From Fusarium oxysporum f. sp. lycopersici 4287 (taxonomy: Eukaryota; Ascomycota; Sordariomycetes; Hypocreales; Nectriaceae): 64,000 nt of DNA. The stretch is taken from positions 3,426,166-3,490,165 of the forward strand of contig NC_030993.1 in assembly GCF_000149955.1 (NCBI RefSeq). The letters run 5' to 3'. Below the pieces are notes generated by a model that saw only the letters and a program-made list of their open reading frames with translations, had not been told where the DNA came from and searched no databases. The first letter of the stretch is position 1. Each line of letters opens with the position of its first letter. The position numbers were made by a program, and so were the translations under genes. Below are positions 1-12,093 of the stretch, piece by piece.

Positions 1-2052
1 CCTCTCCCCGAAGACCCATCCCTCCTCCCCATAGTTATTCACCTTCGGCTGCCCACTACGACGCTCCCCCGAGATCAAACCACCCAAGCGCACATCCCGA
101 TTCTTCATACAGCCGTGTTCAAGGTGGCTACGACGACTATTCTTCTCACGGTCGCCCAGTTTCGCCTTCGCCGTACGCAGGATCCGCTGGATACGACAGT
201 CCTCGACGACCATCGCCTCAACAAAACGACCACGGTTATTACGGCAACCAAGGCTATAATAACTACGGAGGTGGCGGCGGCGGACATATGGGGTATGATC
301 ACCCAAACTCCCATACAACACCGGGCGCAGACAATTTTGGAATGTCTGCATCTGGTGGTATGGCAGGAATTGCTGTTAACGTTGCTGACCGTAATCCTCG
401 CTATAGCGGCATAGGCGCAATGGAACACTCCAACTTGCCCCCGCCTCCGTCGCGGACTCAGCAAAACCCGTACGGCGGAAACGGAGGCTACGGTCACGGT
501 TATGATTCGCCTCGTGGGCCACCATCGGCAGCGACATCTCAGTTCAACGGTAGCGATCCCTACATCGATAACCCATACCCCGGATATACGAATTCGCGGC
601 ACGGCAGCGACAATCTCGGCGTAGTGAATCCTAATGAGATCGTTGACGATGGAGACGACGGACTTGTGTATGGAAAGAGCCAAAGAAACTCAATGCTTAG
701 CCTTTCCAATTCCGACCGCGCGAAGAGGGGTGCTTCTGCTACCGCTGCTGCGGTTGGAGGTGGTGCGGCTGCTGGCGGCCTTTTGGGTGGACGAGGTCAG
801 TATTCGTCTGCCAAGTGTGCGCATTTGCTAATTAGGTACAGGCGGAAGCTACGAGATGAATGGGGCACGGGAAAAGCCTTACGGTTATGGCTCAGACGAT
901 AAGGACACTGGGAGGAGTAAGAGGTGCAAGTGGCTCATCATCGTCGTTGTGTTCCTCGTCATCGTTGGCGCTATTGTCGGTGGTGTCGTTGGTAGCATGG
1001 TGAACAATGGCAAGAAAGACGACAGCACAGCGAGTTCGGGAGAGTCAGCTAAGGACGACACGAAGAAGAACGGCGATCTTGGCAAAAACAGTGCCGAGAT
1101 CAAGGACCTTCTCAACAATCCCGACCTCCACAGAGTCTTTCCTGGCATGGACTACACCCCTCTCAACTCGCAGTATCCCGACTGTATGCATAACCCACCT
1201 TCTCAGAACAACATCACTCGCGACGTCGCCGTGTTGGGTCAGCTTACCAACAAGATTCGACTGTACGGAACCGATTGCAACCAGACGCAGATGTTGATTC
1301 ATGCTCTCGACCGATTGGAACTCAAGGATACCAAGATCTGGATGGGTGTTTGGCTTGACAAGAACGAGACAACCAACGATCGACAGATGGCACAAATGTG
1401 GGACATCCTGGATGAGTATGGTGATGCTCCTTTTGAGGGCATCATCATTGCCAACGAAATTCTGTTTCGTGAGGAGATGAACATCACCACATTGGCCAAG
1501 ATCTTGGACGACACCCGCACAAAGCTCGACAAGAAGGGCCTCAAGCTCCCTGTTGCTACCTCCGATTTGGGTGATGACTGGACATCTGAGCTTGCGACGG
1601 ACAGTGACTATATCATGGCCAACATCCATCCCTTCTTCGCCGGAGTTGAGGCATCCGAGGCTGCCGCTTGGACTTCCAACTTCTGGAAGACCAACAACGG
1701 AGATTTCTGGAAGACGGACACGAAGAAGAACATCATTTCGGAAACAGGCTGGCCTACCGGAGGTGGCACCAACTGTGGCTCAGCCGCAACATGTACCAAA
1801 GGATCAGTTGCTGGTATTGACGAGCTCAACACCTTCATGGACGATTGGGTTTGCCAGTCTCTCAAGAACGGTACCAACTACTTCTGGTTTGAGGCATTTG
1901 ACGAGCCTTGGAAGGAGAGGTACAACACCAAGGGCAAGAACTGGGAGGACAAGTGGGGTCTGTTGACAGCGGATCGTGAGCTCAAGAAGGGAGTCAAGAT
2001 TCCCGACTGCGACGGCAAGACGATCCAGGACTACAGCATGTTTTCTTCATAA
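1..2052 (+). CDS. btgC: GH17 endo-1,3-beta-glucanase, type II membrane protein (BtgC-like), 5' partial
   Basis: Hydrolyses cell-wall beta-1,3-glucan; the family acts at the plasma membrane and wall in remodelling. The reading frame is open from base 3, so the start codon lies upstream. An intron 796-841 (GTCAGT donor, TACAG acceptor) joins the exons with a Gly codon split across the junction; 667 residues are visible. The first ~290 residues are a Gly/Tyr/Pro/Ser-rich cytoplasmic tail, then a membrane segment (~295-318, [12 protein letters not shown]...), a short Ser/Lys linker and the GH17 barrel. The likely acid/base Glu is in ANEILF (~residue 470) and the nucleophile Glu in [10 protein letters not shown] (~565). 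Domain order and length match fungal BtgC (about 690 aa), so only a few N-terminal residues should be missing. TAA stop at 2050-2052. Confidence 0.9.
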
Positions 2053-2682
2053 ATGACTCGATGCATTCACGACATTGCTCAGCGACGATTGATGTCTGAG
2101 TTTATGTCAGCTCTGCGGATGCGAGGGCATGCATTGGATATAACCATCATCACCTCAACACTCAGCATTTAATGTCTTATCACGGACCGGAGTCACGGAG
2201 TATTAGGGAAAACAGGTAAAATGTTATGCCCTTTATATGTTTTTTTTTTTTTTTTTTGTTTCGGATACGCCTGGCACGATTGCTTTTTTGTAGACGATGG
2301 AAATGTGGGCTGGCTTCTTGTAACGATTCGCATTGCGAGAGTATATAGTTGATGGAGGAACGGCTAGGACAAACAATATAAGTATTGGCTCAACGATTGA
2401 TGCGCGACGCATGAATTGATCTGTGATGTGAAATATGAATCGTTGACGTACCTGATTGATGGGTATCTTGCCCGAAGGCGCTGCATATTCGTGTCGTCGT
2501 CAGTCGTTACAAGCTATATGGCCAAGCAAGATGTATATACCGCGCTTCAATGCGCCCGTCCCAAGCATTCATACTAAGCAATCGCCCAAGTATTTATCCC
2601 CAGCAACTATCGCATCAACCACCCTCATGAAAACTCCTCATCTCCTTCCATCGCAAGCCTGGCTCCATCCTCCATCCAAGGC
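2053..2682. other. intergenic, convergent 3' ends
   Basis: Space between the 3' ends of btgC (+) and the next gene (-). It holds a T17 homopolymer at about 2240-2256 and no open frame with coding character. Transcript 3' ends of both genes must lie here, but no clear polyadenylation signal pair was identified. Confidence 0.6.
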
Positions 2683-3528
2683 TCAATTCCCAGGCTGACA
2701 CGTCCCCTCCCCTTCCTCATCCCTTCCCTGCGTCTGACTTCTAGGCGTGAGAGGTCTAGGGTGCGAATAGGCGACGGCAGACAAACCCTCGATGCCCTCA
2801 ATGGGGCAGTGGAACATGCCTGGAGGAACAGATGCGGCCTTGCTCATGTCGGCGTTCATCATGCCAATCGTCCCAGCCTTCCACATGTCGCGCTCCTGCG
2901 TGAACTTGTCGAGTTTGTTTTCGAGAGCGGCGATTCTTCTAGCGTACTCGCGGAGGGTGTTGATGACCTTGTCCATGTCTTCTCGCAGTTCTCCGGTACT
3001 GTTTGGGATGGAGAAGTCAAAGTCTGGGGGGGAGACGCGAGCTTGGGGCTGCGGGATTGCGTGGAGCGGTGCCTGGGTGACATTGTATGCAGCCGGATTG
3101 CCGTTGAAGGTACTTGGGTTAGCAGGATACGCATCCTGCGGCGCATTGAACGCAGGCCCACTGCTCATATACGGCATCGGATTCGGCGAAGGGGTTGGAA
3201 CGCCCATACGGGCAGTCGCGAGAAGACGGCCGGTGACTTCTCGCTGAAGATGAAGGCTCACCATGGCGGAGATGTCAGTTCCGCACGGGGCCTTGCCGAC
3301 CTTTTGTCTATCAATCGTCAGTCTTAGTCAATTGCAACTGAGGAGAGACGGTTACCTCTTCAGCATGATAGAATCGCATGCATCTTCGAGAAGCGAACGC
3401 TTAAGTCTCTCGTCGGCGTAGATGTACTCGTGCTTGCGAGTTGCTCGATCACAGACCTGCCATAGTGCTTGGTACTCTGCTTCGCGGGCTGCTCTGTCTG
3501 GCTTTGCTTCTGGGGATGAAGACGCCAT
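2683..3528 (-). CDS. hypothetical protein with C-terminal coiled coil (two exons)
   Basis: Family not recognised. ATG at 3528; exon 1 3528-3356, intron 3355-3308 (48 nt, GTAACC donor, GATAG acceptor), exon 2 3307-2683; 265 aa. The N-terminus is Ser/Ala/Glu-rich and charged (MASSSPEAKPDRAAREAEYQ), followed by a conserved-looking block (VGKAPCGTDISAMVSLHLQR), a Pro/Asn/Ala-rich linker with many NP and PxP steps, and a heptad-like helix around residues 165-205 (EYARRIAALENKLDKFTQER) that probably forms a coiled coil. No signal peptide or membrane segment. Splicing restores a single frame, with the Arg codon split across the junction. The coiled coil suggests a scaffold or DNA-associated role, but that is a guess. 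Confidence 0.7.
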
Positions 3529-3759
3529 AGTGATTGAGCTTCAATGGTAGATTGAGCTATTGGTCTAAAACTGTAGAATATTTGTTGCAGATTTGATGTA
3601 ATTGACTGAGCTTTGTGAGTTGGATGAAGGATGACAAGAAGAGACGGAATTTATAAGAGGGGGATTGAAGAGGCAGTGAATCACTGCGCGATGCGCACTT
3701 AGACGGGGTTCCTAAAAAGAGAGTGAATTGCTTAGGAGAGGTCATGGCGGGTTAGAGGA

Positions 3760-3859
3760 NNNNNNNNNNNNNNNNNNNNNNNNNNNNNNNNNNNNNNNNN
3801 NNNNNNNNNNNNNNNNNNNNNNNNNNNNNNNNNNNNNNNNNNNNNNNNNNNNNNNNNNN
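3760..3859. other. assembly gap (100 N)
   Basis: Run of N, flanked on the right by short gatgaggata direct repeats; probably unresolved tandem repeat sequence. Confidence 0.98.
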
Positions 3860-4094
3860 GTGGAGATGAGGATAGATGAGGATAGATGAGGAGGATGTTA
3901 GAGGACTTTTGGCAGTGAATTGAAGATATGTGATAAAGTGAGATGAACTTGACAAAGAGAGGAACTGGATGGACTTACTGGAAAGCTCAAGGTCTTCGAA
4001 GTGAAGGTGCGCGACGATGTTGGTAGTGGTCAAGTTGGAGATGTTGATCTTGAGGATGATGGCCTTGGTGAGGAAGAAGGTTTGAGTTGGAGTA

Positions 4095-4440
4095 GATGAA
4101 GAAGAGAACTGAAATGGCAAAGAAGAGCCTTCAAAGTCCAGAAGCAAAGGATCGCGACTACAGAATTGAATGGCGAGGACAAGTTATGAAAATGTTTGCC
4201 AGAAGTTGATGATGTTGGAAGAGGTTAGAAGAGAGGGTGAGGGTCGTGAAGTGAGGATGAACGATTGAGCCGAAATAGATGAAGTAGAGGAACGGAAAGA
4301 TAAAGAAGAGCCTTAAAAGTCCAGAAGAAAAGGACTGCGACAACAGAATTGAAGAGTGAATGCCCGCTACAGAGATGGCTGTTGGGATTGACTCGATATT
4401 GGATGAGGTTAGAAGAGAAGGCGAAGATCATGCATGACAA
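4095..4440. repeat. degenerate tandem duplication, unit about 181 bp, two copies
   Basis: The segment from about 4095 and the one from about 4276 align over roughly 165 bp: both begin tagatgaag, then share aaagaagagcct.aaaagtcc, agaa.aaagga.cgcgac.acagaattga, and gaggttagaagaga. Similarity is visible by eye but clearly decayed. An earlier, weaker copy may lie in 3900-4090. Confidence 0.6.
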
Positions 4441-4658
4441 GAGGCCGAGGGAAGATCAAAGAGACTGGAAACATTGGACATCAAAGCGTGACATTGAATT
4501 ACCCAAGGAGAGCATGTCTAAAGGAATTGAGCATGAGAGGAGAAGCCCATCAGTGAGTGCAGCGCACAGTCTTCGCAGCCACCAGCAACTGAAGCCCAAG
4601 ATGCAGACCATCGGCAGACTCAAATGAACACTCGTCATTTAACAATTACTAACAACGA

Positions 4659-5632
4659 TTAATTAAAAGTGGTAGCCTCAAGCTTCTTCACCAATTCCTC
4701 TTCCTCATCACTCTCCTTCTTCTCCTCTCCATTCTCAATCTCAACCTCCTCAATCACAATCCCCTTCCCTTTGGCTTCACCCTCCTCCTCACTTTTAGGT
4801 TTCCAATATATACTCGTCGTCGAAAACGCACAATCCAGTCTCTCCTGTGGAAAGTCACAGCGTTCGTATGCCTTGTGCATTCTCTCCACGTTCTCGATAT
4901 GCTCGTCTGCAAAGATACTGTTCCCAATTAGCACCAACCCATCACCCTCACCGAGCGCAATATCAACTTCAGGGCATAACTTACTCTCCCCAATCTTCCC
5001 AGCCAGTCCCAACAAACAGCGCAGGAAGTTCACCCTTTAGCGCATCGTTGTACACAGGTCTGTAGAGATGAACGCCAAAGAAGAGCGTCTTCTCATCGAC
5101 CATCTGTGTACCCTTCGGATCATCAAGAACGGTATGGCCGATATTCTCGAGAAACCTTTTGTCGGAGGCGTTGAAGGCTGGGTCTTGGAAGAATGTCTCA
5201 ACCTTTCCACTCGTAATTTTCTCTGCTCAGGTCAGTCCCGTTCATGTACAATTTGATGAGAGTAGACGTACCCAGTTCTTCAACCATGATCTCAAAAGCC
5301 GCAAGTTGCGCAAACGTTGATCTCTTGCCATCAAGATTAAGCCCGTCATTCGGATCAAATGTCCCAACACCCAAATGAACCGCCTTATCAATCTCTGTCA
5401 AATGCGACGCCTTCGCCGTGACAAGTTCACGAAGACGAGGACAAGAGTACGCTTCCTCCTCCCATCTCTTGCGATGCTGCCTATAATCCTTCTCCAAATC
5501 CTCCGGACTCCTAAGACCTTCCGTCTGAGGCTTCGCGTGTCTCGATGAGTGAGATTCGGTATTGTTTCGTCTGTTCTTGCGTCCCTTGCGCACGACTCTC
5601 GTCCAGTCTGAAGAATCCTGTGATGAAGACAT
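4659..5632 (-). CDS. SRR1-like domain protein (three exons)
   Basis: Related to the SRR1 family (named for Arabidopsis SENSITIVITY TO RED LIGHT REDUCED 1; fungal members are of unknown function). ATG at 5632. Exons 5632-5272, 5222-4985, 4917-4659; introns 5271-5223 (49 nt) and 4984-4918 (67 nt, GTAAGT donor, GCTAATT branch, ACAG acceptor); 285 aa. SRR1-like features: KASHLTEIDKAVHLGVGTF (entry to a Rossmann-like core), LFFGVHLYRPVYNDAL, LPALFVGTGWEDW and a closing CAFSTTSIYWKP. A basic N-terminus (VVRKGRKNRRN) may be a nuclear signal; the last ~45 residues are Glu/Lys-rich. Intron 2 happens to encode a GNS-like stretch that mimics an SRR1 motif, but the splice signals and the family pattern favour removing it. 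Confidence 0.7.
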
Positions 5633-6860
5633 TGTGAAGCTAAATATTGAACGTGAAGCCAAAGCCAATGTGCATAAAACAAAATTGGCAGAAAATGAAG
5701 TGAGATGATGAATCAATTGATACGATCGTGTAAAAGTTGGGGAATAATGGTGAGATGTTCACTTATAGTGAGTCTCTCAGTGAAGATTGTCGTGAAGATT
5801 GAGATTTCGATACTCCACAGGGCTCGGTGAGCGTCGGTGAAGACAAGGTGAGTTTTAGGATCTTAGTGGCGTTTTGAGTTCAATGTTTAAAAACGATGGA
5901 GAATAAAACTCCGACTGGTCTGTCTCTGCCCAAATTATATAGCCCAGCGACGACATGATTGCTCGTTCTGTGAAATATTTGTTATTATCGTCATGCTGTG
6001 GCTTGCCATGTCACAAATTGAAGACATCCGTAAGGCGCATGATTGAAGAACCCATGGTCCAACAAGCACAAGTTAAACCCTCTCTCTCACCGAAAATGCA
6101 ACGATAGCACAGAGCACAAAGGGACAGCCAATCACAAGCCGTACTGATAAGAGCATCAGCTTACGGTAGTGTCTGCGTCTGTGCTTGTCTAGCTTGTGTG
6201 TCTCTGGTGATGGATGTGACCATCTTGGCGTCTACGCGGCACCCAAGCCCCGAGCCTCAAACTATCACCAAAGCCATCATCAGATCAAACCGCGGCTACG
6301 AATCGTTCATCGGCTCTCCTGATCCGATCTTTCCATGAAGTGAGTCGACCTCTCCAGTCTCCACCGTCCCTTTTTGCAGTCTTCATTAACCGGCATATCC
6401 CATCACCAACCCCCGCCCCTCTACCCCATCGACTCCAATATCTCATTGGCTCACCTCTAAGATAAGTCTAGCGCCAGCGCTTAAAGCATCTCCAGTCACA
6501 GCCCAGAAACGCCCTGTAGCCCTGTAAATCACTCATCCCACTGATCCCATTGGCCGTGTGTTCCCGTTCTGCAGCAGGGGTCACACCCTCCAAGATGCAT
6601 CGTCAACGGCCTCTTACTGGGCCATCACATCCAATGTTGAGCTGGGCGGCTGCAAAGATGGCCACCCAGCGCAGTGCCTTAAGACCAGAACTCGCGGCCT
6701 CCTCTTCATCTTCCTTTTTCTCCGAAGAAGCTCTTGTTTTATCATAGTCGTTGGTTTGTGAAATTTTTAAATGTTCGAGGCTGAGCCTTGTTCTTGTTCT
6801 TTGTCTGTTTGCTAGAGAGTATCACCCAATACTACGAGATAAACCACACAAACCGCAATC
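5633..6860. other. intergenic, divergent promoters
   Basis: 1.2 kb between the SRR1-like gene (-) and the BIM1-like gene (+), so it should carry both promoters. It is pyrimidine-rich around 6340-6480 near the right-hand gene. No open frame with coding character and no RNA gene were recognised. Confidence 0.55.
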
Positions 6861-7675
6861 ATGAGGACGTCAGCATTCATCTCGGTCCTCCTCGCGACAA
6901 TCGTGTCAGCACACAGCGTGATTACCTATCCCGGCTGGCGAGGAAACAACCTCATAACCAACGCAACATTTCCCTACGGCATGCAATGGATCTACCCATG
7001 TACGTCCCCCTCTACTCTCTCACCTCTCCTCAGCGACACCAATTAACATCATCAGGCGGCGGTCACAATGTCACGACAAACAGAACATACTGGCCCACAA
7101 GAGGCGGCGCTGTCGCATTCCAGCCCGGCTGGTTCCGCGGCCACGAGACAGCCTTCGCCTACGTGAACATGGGCTTTGGCGACGACGGTCCTGACGGCGG
7201 CCCAGCGAACATGACACAGCCTGTCGTCCCCATGTTCCAGATCCTCGGTCCCACCAACAATCCCTTCCCCGGAACCATCTGTCTCCCTCAGGTGCCTCTG
7301 CCCAAGAACACCACCGTAAAGGCAGGCGACAAGGCTACAATCCAAGTTGTAGAACTCGCCGTTCACGGTGCAGCTCTGTACTCTGTACGTCCTCCATCCC
7401 CCGAAATTTGCATTGAAGGAAAGGTTGGCTAACATGTGCAGTGCGTCGACATCATCTTCGCAGAGCCAGGAGACAAGAGAATCGCCGAAGTTAACGAGAC
7501 AAACTGCTTCAACTCCACCGACATCGGCTTCGCAGAGATCTACACCATCACGACCAAGCAATCGGGCTCCGACGCCTACGTTAGCGAATCCGGCGCGACA
7601 CAAACCCTGCGCCAGCTGAACATGGCAGGCTGGCTACCGCTCGTGGCAGCGGGTGCATATGCCCTGTTTGCGTGA
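6861..7675 (+). CDS. BIM1-like / X325 copper-binding GPI-anchored protein (three exons)
   Basis: Member of the LPMO-like X325 family; the Cryptococcus member Bim1 takes part in copper acquisition. Exons 6861-6999, 7056-7384, 7442-7675; introns of 56 and 57 nt; 233 aa. A signal peptide (MRTSAFISVLLATIVSA) is followed directly by His, so the mature protein begins HSVITYPGWRGNN; this N-terminal His is the expected copper ligand. Other family blocks are FPYGMQWIYPCGGHN, GWFRGHETAFAYVNMG, GTICLPQVPLP and CFNSTDIGFAEIY. Several N-glycosylation sequons (NVT, NRT, NMT, NST) are present. The C-terminus is a short hydrophobic tail (WLPLVAAGAYALFA) typical of a GPI signal. Both splice junctions restore conserved Cys residues (PC-GG and YS-CVD). 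It differs from classical LPMOs in having a smaller core and no cellulose-binding module. Confidence 0.88.
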
Positions 7676-8199
7676 TTGACGAGACCGATATGAAAGAAAA
7701 TTGTATAAAGCATAATGACTGGCGTTTTTACGGGCGGGGAACTTTGGTATATCCCTGGGTTTTATTGTTTATATCCCTTCATTTATTTTTATAATGTTGC
7801 GGCTGTCCTGAGGGGACTGAGATACCGCACGTGGTGTGTTGTTGGAGGAGCTTTATCTGCTTCATTCATTTGAGACACCGCGTAGGATGAGAATCTACGA
7901 CTATTCAAGTTCATGAACCACGCTATTGATGTGATAAATTGTCGTGAGAATGAGATGCTAGAGTTTTGAAGTGAGATGAAATGAGACGATGGCTCACGGT
8001 TGAGATCAATTGACAGACGCCTCTCACAACGCCACAGACATCACAATCACCACAAAGCCATTGCGTATCAATCTATCGCATTCGTCTACCACTAATTCTA
8101 TGTGTTTCTCTTCTAAATCCGTACATCCGCCGTTCCACGTCAAGCAGAACCCGTCTTGGCGCTGTATCTGCCTGCATACCCGTCACCATCATATCACAT
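7676..8199. other. intergenic, convergent 3' ends
   Basis: 3' regions of the BIM1-like gene (+) and the Doa1-like gene (-). Nothing else recognised. Confidence 0.55.
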
Positions 8200-10613
8200 T
8201 CACGGAGCGACCTTAGCGCACTCGGCCGCGACAGACTTGACACGCTCCTCAGAGCTTCGTCCAACAGCACTCTGGATCCACCCCTTGATACCGAGATTAG
8301 CCGCCTCCGCCTTTGATGCGGAGAGCAATGTGCCGAGCGCTACTAGGGCGCGGTATAGAACCTCTGAGTCTGTTTGACCATCACGGGAGAGGATCGTGCC
8401 GAGAAGGATAGCGAGACGGCGACGCTGATCGGGTGTGAGGAGGCGCTCGCGATGGACGAGCACTGAGAGGTTGATTGCTGCGGTTGTAGCAGCGATGAGG
8501 ACGTTGCGATTGAACGGCCCGATGGGTTCCGAGGACACACCAACGATACGCTCCAGGAACGAAATGGCCTCGTCCGATTGAGCACTAACAATCGAGCGGC
8601 CATTCGCGGTGGAGAAGATGTTGGCGAGGGTACGTAGACCCATCATGGCAGCGTTCTCGTTGGGAGTTTCGCCCTGGGGTAGAGAGGACGCGAAAGCAAG
8701 GTCGAGAAGGGAGCCAACGGTAGGGTCAGAGAATTGAGCGACGAGAGGGTACTTCGCGACACAACGAAGGAGATCAAGACCGGCGAGACGGTCAGAGTAG
8801 GGCCATTGTGTAAGGATGCGGACGAGAAGAGGCAGGGCTGTTTGGGGAACGGGTTTGTTAGACTCAAGCGCGGCGCGCAGTTCCGACAGCACAGATTCAT
8901 CGGATGGGTTCAAAGCGGCATCTTTGCGGCCCGATGAGATCATGTTCTTGTTGACGGTCAAGATTTTGTTGAAGATTGCTGGTGTTGTCAGTAATTGAGC
9001 AAAAGCAGAGGTACAGACCTCTTACCTTCGTATTTGGCTGCTGTAATGCTGAGATAGTCCTTCTGGGGGAGCACCTTGGGCTGGGTGTTCTCACCAGGTC
9101 GGTATCGTGACTCGGTACCAAGAGGATCAGGCCCGCTGGCCTCTGAAGTTTGACCAAGAGTAGCTCCCTTGGTATTTTCGGTGATGAAGTTGGCCACATT
9201 GTCAAGATACGAGAGCGGTAGCTCATTGTCGCCCAAGAACTTGGTGGCTCGCTCGTAAGGGTTCTCAGAGAGGTTGTAAGGGAGCTTCAGAGGAGGCTTG
9301 CCATCCTCAATATCGACATCAAAGACGTAGTCATACATCTTTCCTTGATACTCAACCTTCTTACCAGTGCTGGCGACAGCATCAACGACTGTACCAACAT
9401 TGACCCATTGCTGTTGGCTCACTGACCACGTATGAGCAGTGACATTGCCATTATCCTCCTTGATCATCTGAACCTGCCCCTCCTTGGTACCCGCCTTGCT
9501 GGTAAGGAACTCCGGACCAGGAAGCTTCTCCTTGTTGACACCCCCGACCTGTTGCTGAGGGATCGATGACGCCTTGACAGACTCTTCAAACTCCTTGAGT
9601 GTCGCTTCATCGGCAGTACGGTCGGGGCTTCGTGTAAAGACGCGGGCAATACTATCGCTGGCACCCGTAACGATGTCGCCGGTCTCGGGGTTCGCAGCGA
9701 CTGTCCATACCGAAATGGCGGGATGTGTGATTGTCTGTACACACTCGGTACCCTTCCATATCCTGACGGTACGATCCTCTCCCGAACTAACCAGCTCACC
9801 TGTCGGGAGACTGGCCAAACTGTAGACAAAGCTTTCGTGTCCATGCAGCTCGGCGACTTGTTGGCCATTCAGCTTCCACAGGCGGATTGTTCCGTCGTTG
9901 CTTGCGCTCGCAATGTCTGCACCACTGGGATGACCGTTGGGTACACGACAGAGAGCGCGGACAACATCAGGTGTGTAGATGGTAGAGCTTGGCGACACCT
10001 CACCAGCAGTAGACTGCCGCAGGTCAAAGATACGAATGCTCTTGTCAGCGCAACCAGTCACTACTGTGTGCTCATCAAATGCAACAACGCTCCAGACCGC
10101 CATGCTTTCGTGGCCGCTCAACGAGAGCTCTGTTTCCCATTTCTCAGGGCTCCATACCCGCGCCTGACCATCCCAGCCGCCTGATACCAAGTATTTGCCG
10201 TCGGGTGAGACGTCGAGCGTGCAAACGTTGTGAGAATGACCGATCAAGAGACGTTCGGCGTTATCGGAGCTGGAAGCTTTGGGGGACTTGACTTCGATGA
10301 TGGTATCCTTGCCACCAGAGACAACATAGCCGTCTGGGTGCTCACTGGACGGAGGAAAGAAGGAGATCGAGTTGACGTATTCGGAGCCACGGCTGACCAG
10401 GGTTGCGTCGAAGTTCGGGGGAGATGCTTGGGTGCGGCGCCATATGCGGACGCTGCAATCGCGGGAGGCGGTTAAGACGGTATCGGGAGAGGGGAAGGTT
10501 GCGGCTCGAACCTATCGATCCGTTAGTGTTTCGAGATGCAGAGAACATCGCCTAATAATGCCTACATCGGATTCGTGCCCGACCAATTGCGCCGACAGCT
10601 TGAAGTCGGTCAT
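8200..10613 (-). CDS. doa1: Doa1/Ufd3/PLAA-type ubiquitin homeostasis protein (WD40-PFU-PUL)
   Basis: Cofactor of Cdc48/p97 that keeps free ubiquitin levels up and works in ubiquitin-dependent sorting and degradation. ATG at 10613 (MTDFKLSAQLVGHESD). Exons 10613-10566, 10511-9026, 8978-8200; introns 10565-10512 (54 nt) and 9025-8979 (47 nt); 770 aa, the usual length. Residues ~10-300 are a WD40 propeller with typical GH...D/S...VRIW units (for example GHSHNVCTLDVSPDGKYLVS). The PFU domain follows (YDYVFDVDIEDGKPPLKLPY, NPYERATKFLGDNELP, ~residues 390-450), then the helical PUL domain from ~500 to the end. All junctions keep frame. No oddities. Confidence 0.93.
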
Positions 10614-12093
10614 TTTTCTGGAGGTTGGTTTGGTGGACGTATGATGAGAGGACGTGACACTGCTGAATGCAGTGGAGGGGGGAGCTTGATGAATGACTGG
10701 ACGATGATGCAACTGGGTCAAGAAAGAGAACGGCTTGCTATCTCTCCAAACAAGGGTAACGCCAACGACAAAAAATCTGAATCACAGGAATATGGAAGAG
10801 GTTGTATCGTCAAAAAGTCATCAAAGGAACTGGAGAAACGTGACAAATCGTAGAGTTGTTCGTTGGTCAGTAATGGAAGCTGATCGATTGATTGCCCCTT
10901 CCCGTCGGATCTGTCCCGTCCAGCTTAAGCCACAATGCGTCACTAAGCACCAGCCACCTCCACTTGGCCGGGCATATCGCTCGGGCTTAGATGTCGTGAA
11001 CGATCCGGGCCAAGGGGAGGCAATAAAACTCCAGACTTTAATTCTGGACGAAAAAAAAAAAAAGATTTAGGCAGGATTTAGGTAAATTGGCCTAAACCCA
11101 GGGGTCTCTTAACTCTCTTTGATGGGTTTATTTTGGCAATCTCCTCCACAGTCTGAAGTTTTATTGTTCCCTCGGGCGGGCATTATTGCTTCTCATTTAA
11201 GCATACCTTGGGTAGGCTAAAATTAGAATACTGCATATATCATAAGTCATTGTTCTACCTTCATGGTGATACTGCTTTAGTAAGAGTTGGGCAGAAATAG
11301 CTGTTGAGAAGACTCAGGAGAGTGCAGTATATATCTTGCGTGGGATTCCGGACCTTTTCTCAACGCTGTACGCTGAACCAAAAGAGGCCTTACACAATTA
11401 GACACCGTAAAACACCTCTTTATCTGTCTCACAAATAATTCCTTGTCCTGTATCATCAATATCTTTGTCTCTTAAGTCGAGTCAAGATATTGTAGCCCCC
11501 AAGTGTACCCCGCTTTGTGGCGGTGCCCACCGGAAAGAAGGACCCCGTCGTGTAACCCCGCTGCTCAAGTCGGGCAAGCGTGACCCTGTCATTTTGAATG
11601 CGCGCCGCCGTTTCCTTCCCTGTCCAACCTGTTTCGTCCTCCCCGTCTTCGCAAATATTTGGCAAATTCATCACCGCCCTCCTTTCCTCTCTCTCTTCTC
11701 TCCTTTCTCTTCTCAAGGGGGTTCGCTTTGGGGGCAATATTCACGCTTCTTGACCTCACGACACGACCTGATACAATCACGACCTTAACGTTCCGATTCT
11801 CCATCTCTTTCCTTCAAGTTTTGGGCTCGTCATTGTCATTTGCTCGAGAAAGACGCTCCACACTTCTGCGACGACACGCGACAAGCTCTGCCACGAGTCA
11901 CGATTTAAATCACTCTTAACGACGCATACGACTGTTACGGCCTCTCTCATTTTCCAATTTTGACATCCTCGATTAATATCGGGTATCTCGCTACTCTCTA
12001 GACCGACATCGAATACTACAGCTGGCCGCAATTGGCTAGATTCCCATCAACGAACCGATTCCCCGCTCGTCTTCGCTTCTCTATTCTGTCGCA
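10614..12093. other. intergenic, divergent promoters
   Basis: Between doa1 (-) and the STRAP-type gene (+). It contains the MITE-like repeat at 11010-11181 and, from ~11640 to 12090, a pyrimidine-rich stretch just before the STRAP start, a common core-promoter/leader feature in filamentous fungi. No coding sequence recognised. Confidence 0.55.
11010..11181 (+). repeat. MITE-like dispersed repeat, copy A
   Basis: Begins ccaaggggaggcaataaaac and ends gaagttttattgttccctcgggc; the ends form an imperfect inverted repeat (AATAAAACT...AGTTTTATT). Related copies occur at 28204-28350 (same strand) and 26210-26335 (reverse strand). All three share a ggggaggyaa.aaaact start followed by a small ..agacyttta.tctgg/cctaag hairpin. 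It is too short to code; a non-autonomous element is the simplest reading. No target-site duplication was established. Confidence 0.55.

Larger units (their letters stand above)
3529..4658. other. intergenic with purine-rich low-complexity sequence and an assembly gap
   Basis: Upstream of the coiled-coil gene and downstream of the SRR1-like gene. It is purine-rich on the + strand, contains a short gatgaggata-type direct repeat next to the gap (about 3863-3895) and the degenerate ~181-bp repeat annotated separately. Open frames here are Ser/Phe/Leu-rich on one strand and Glu/Lys-rich on the other, as expected of purine-rich DNA, and are not called as genes. Confidence 0.6.

Noticed and set aside
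4918..5033. A GNS-containing reading (GLVLIGNSIF) resembling an SRR1 motif in the SRR1-like gene
   Set aside because: It lies in a 67-nt segment with a GTAAGT donor, a GCTAATT branch and an ACAG acceptor; removing it joins LPALFVGTGWEDW to the conserved C-terminus in frame. The match is coincidental.
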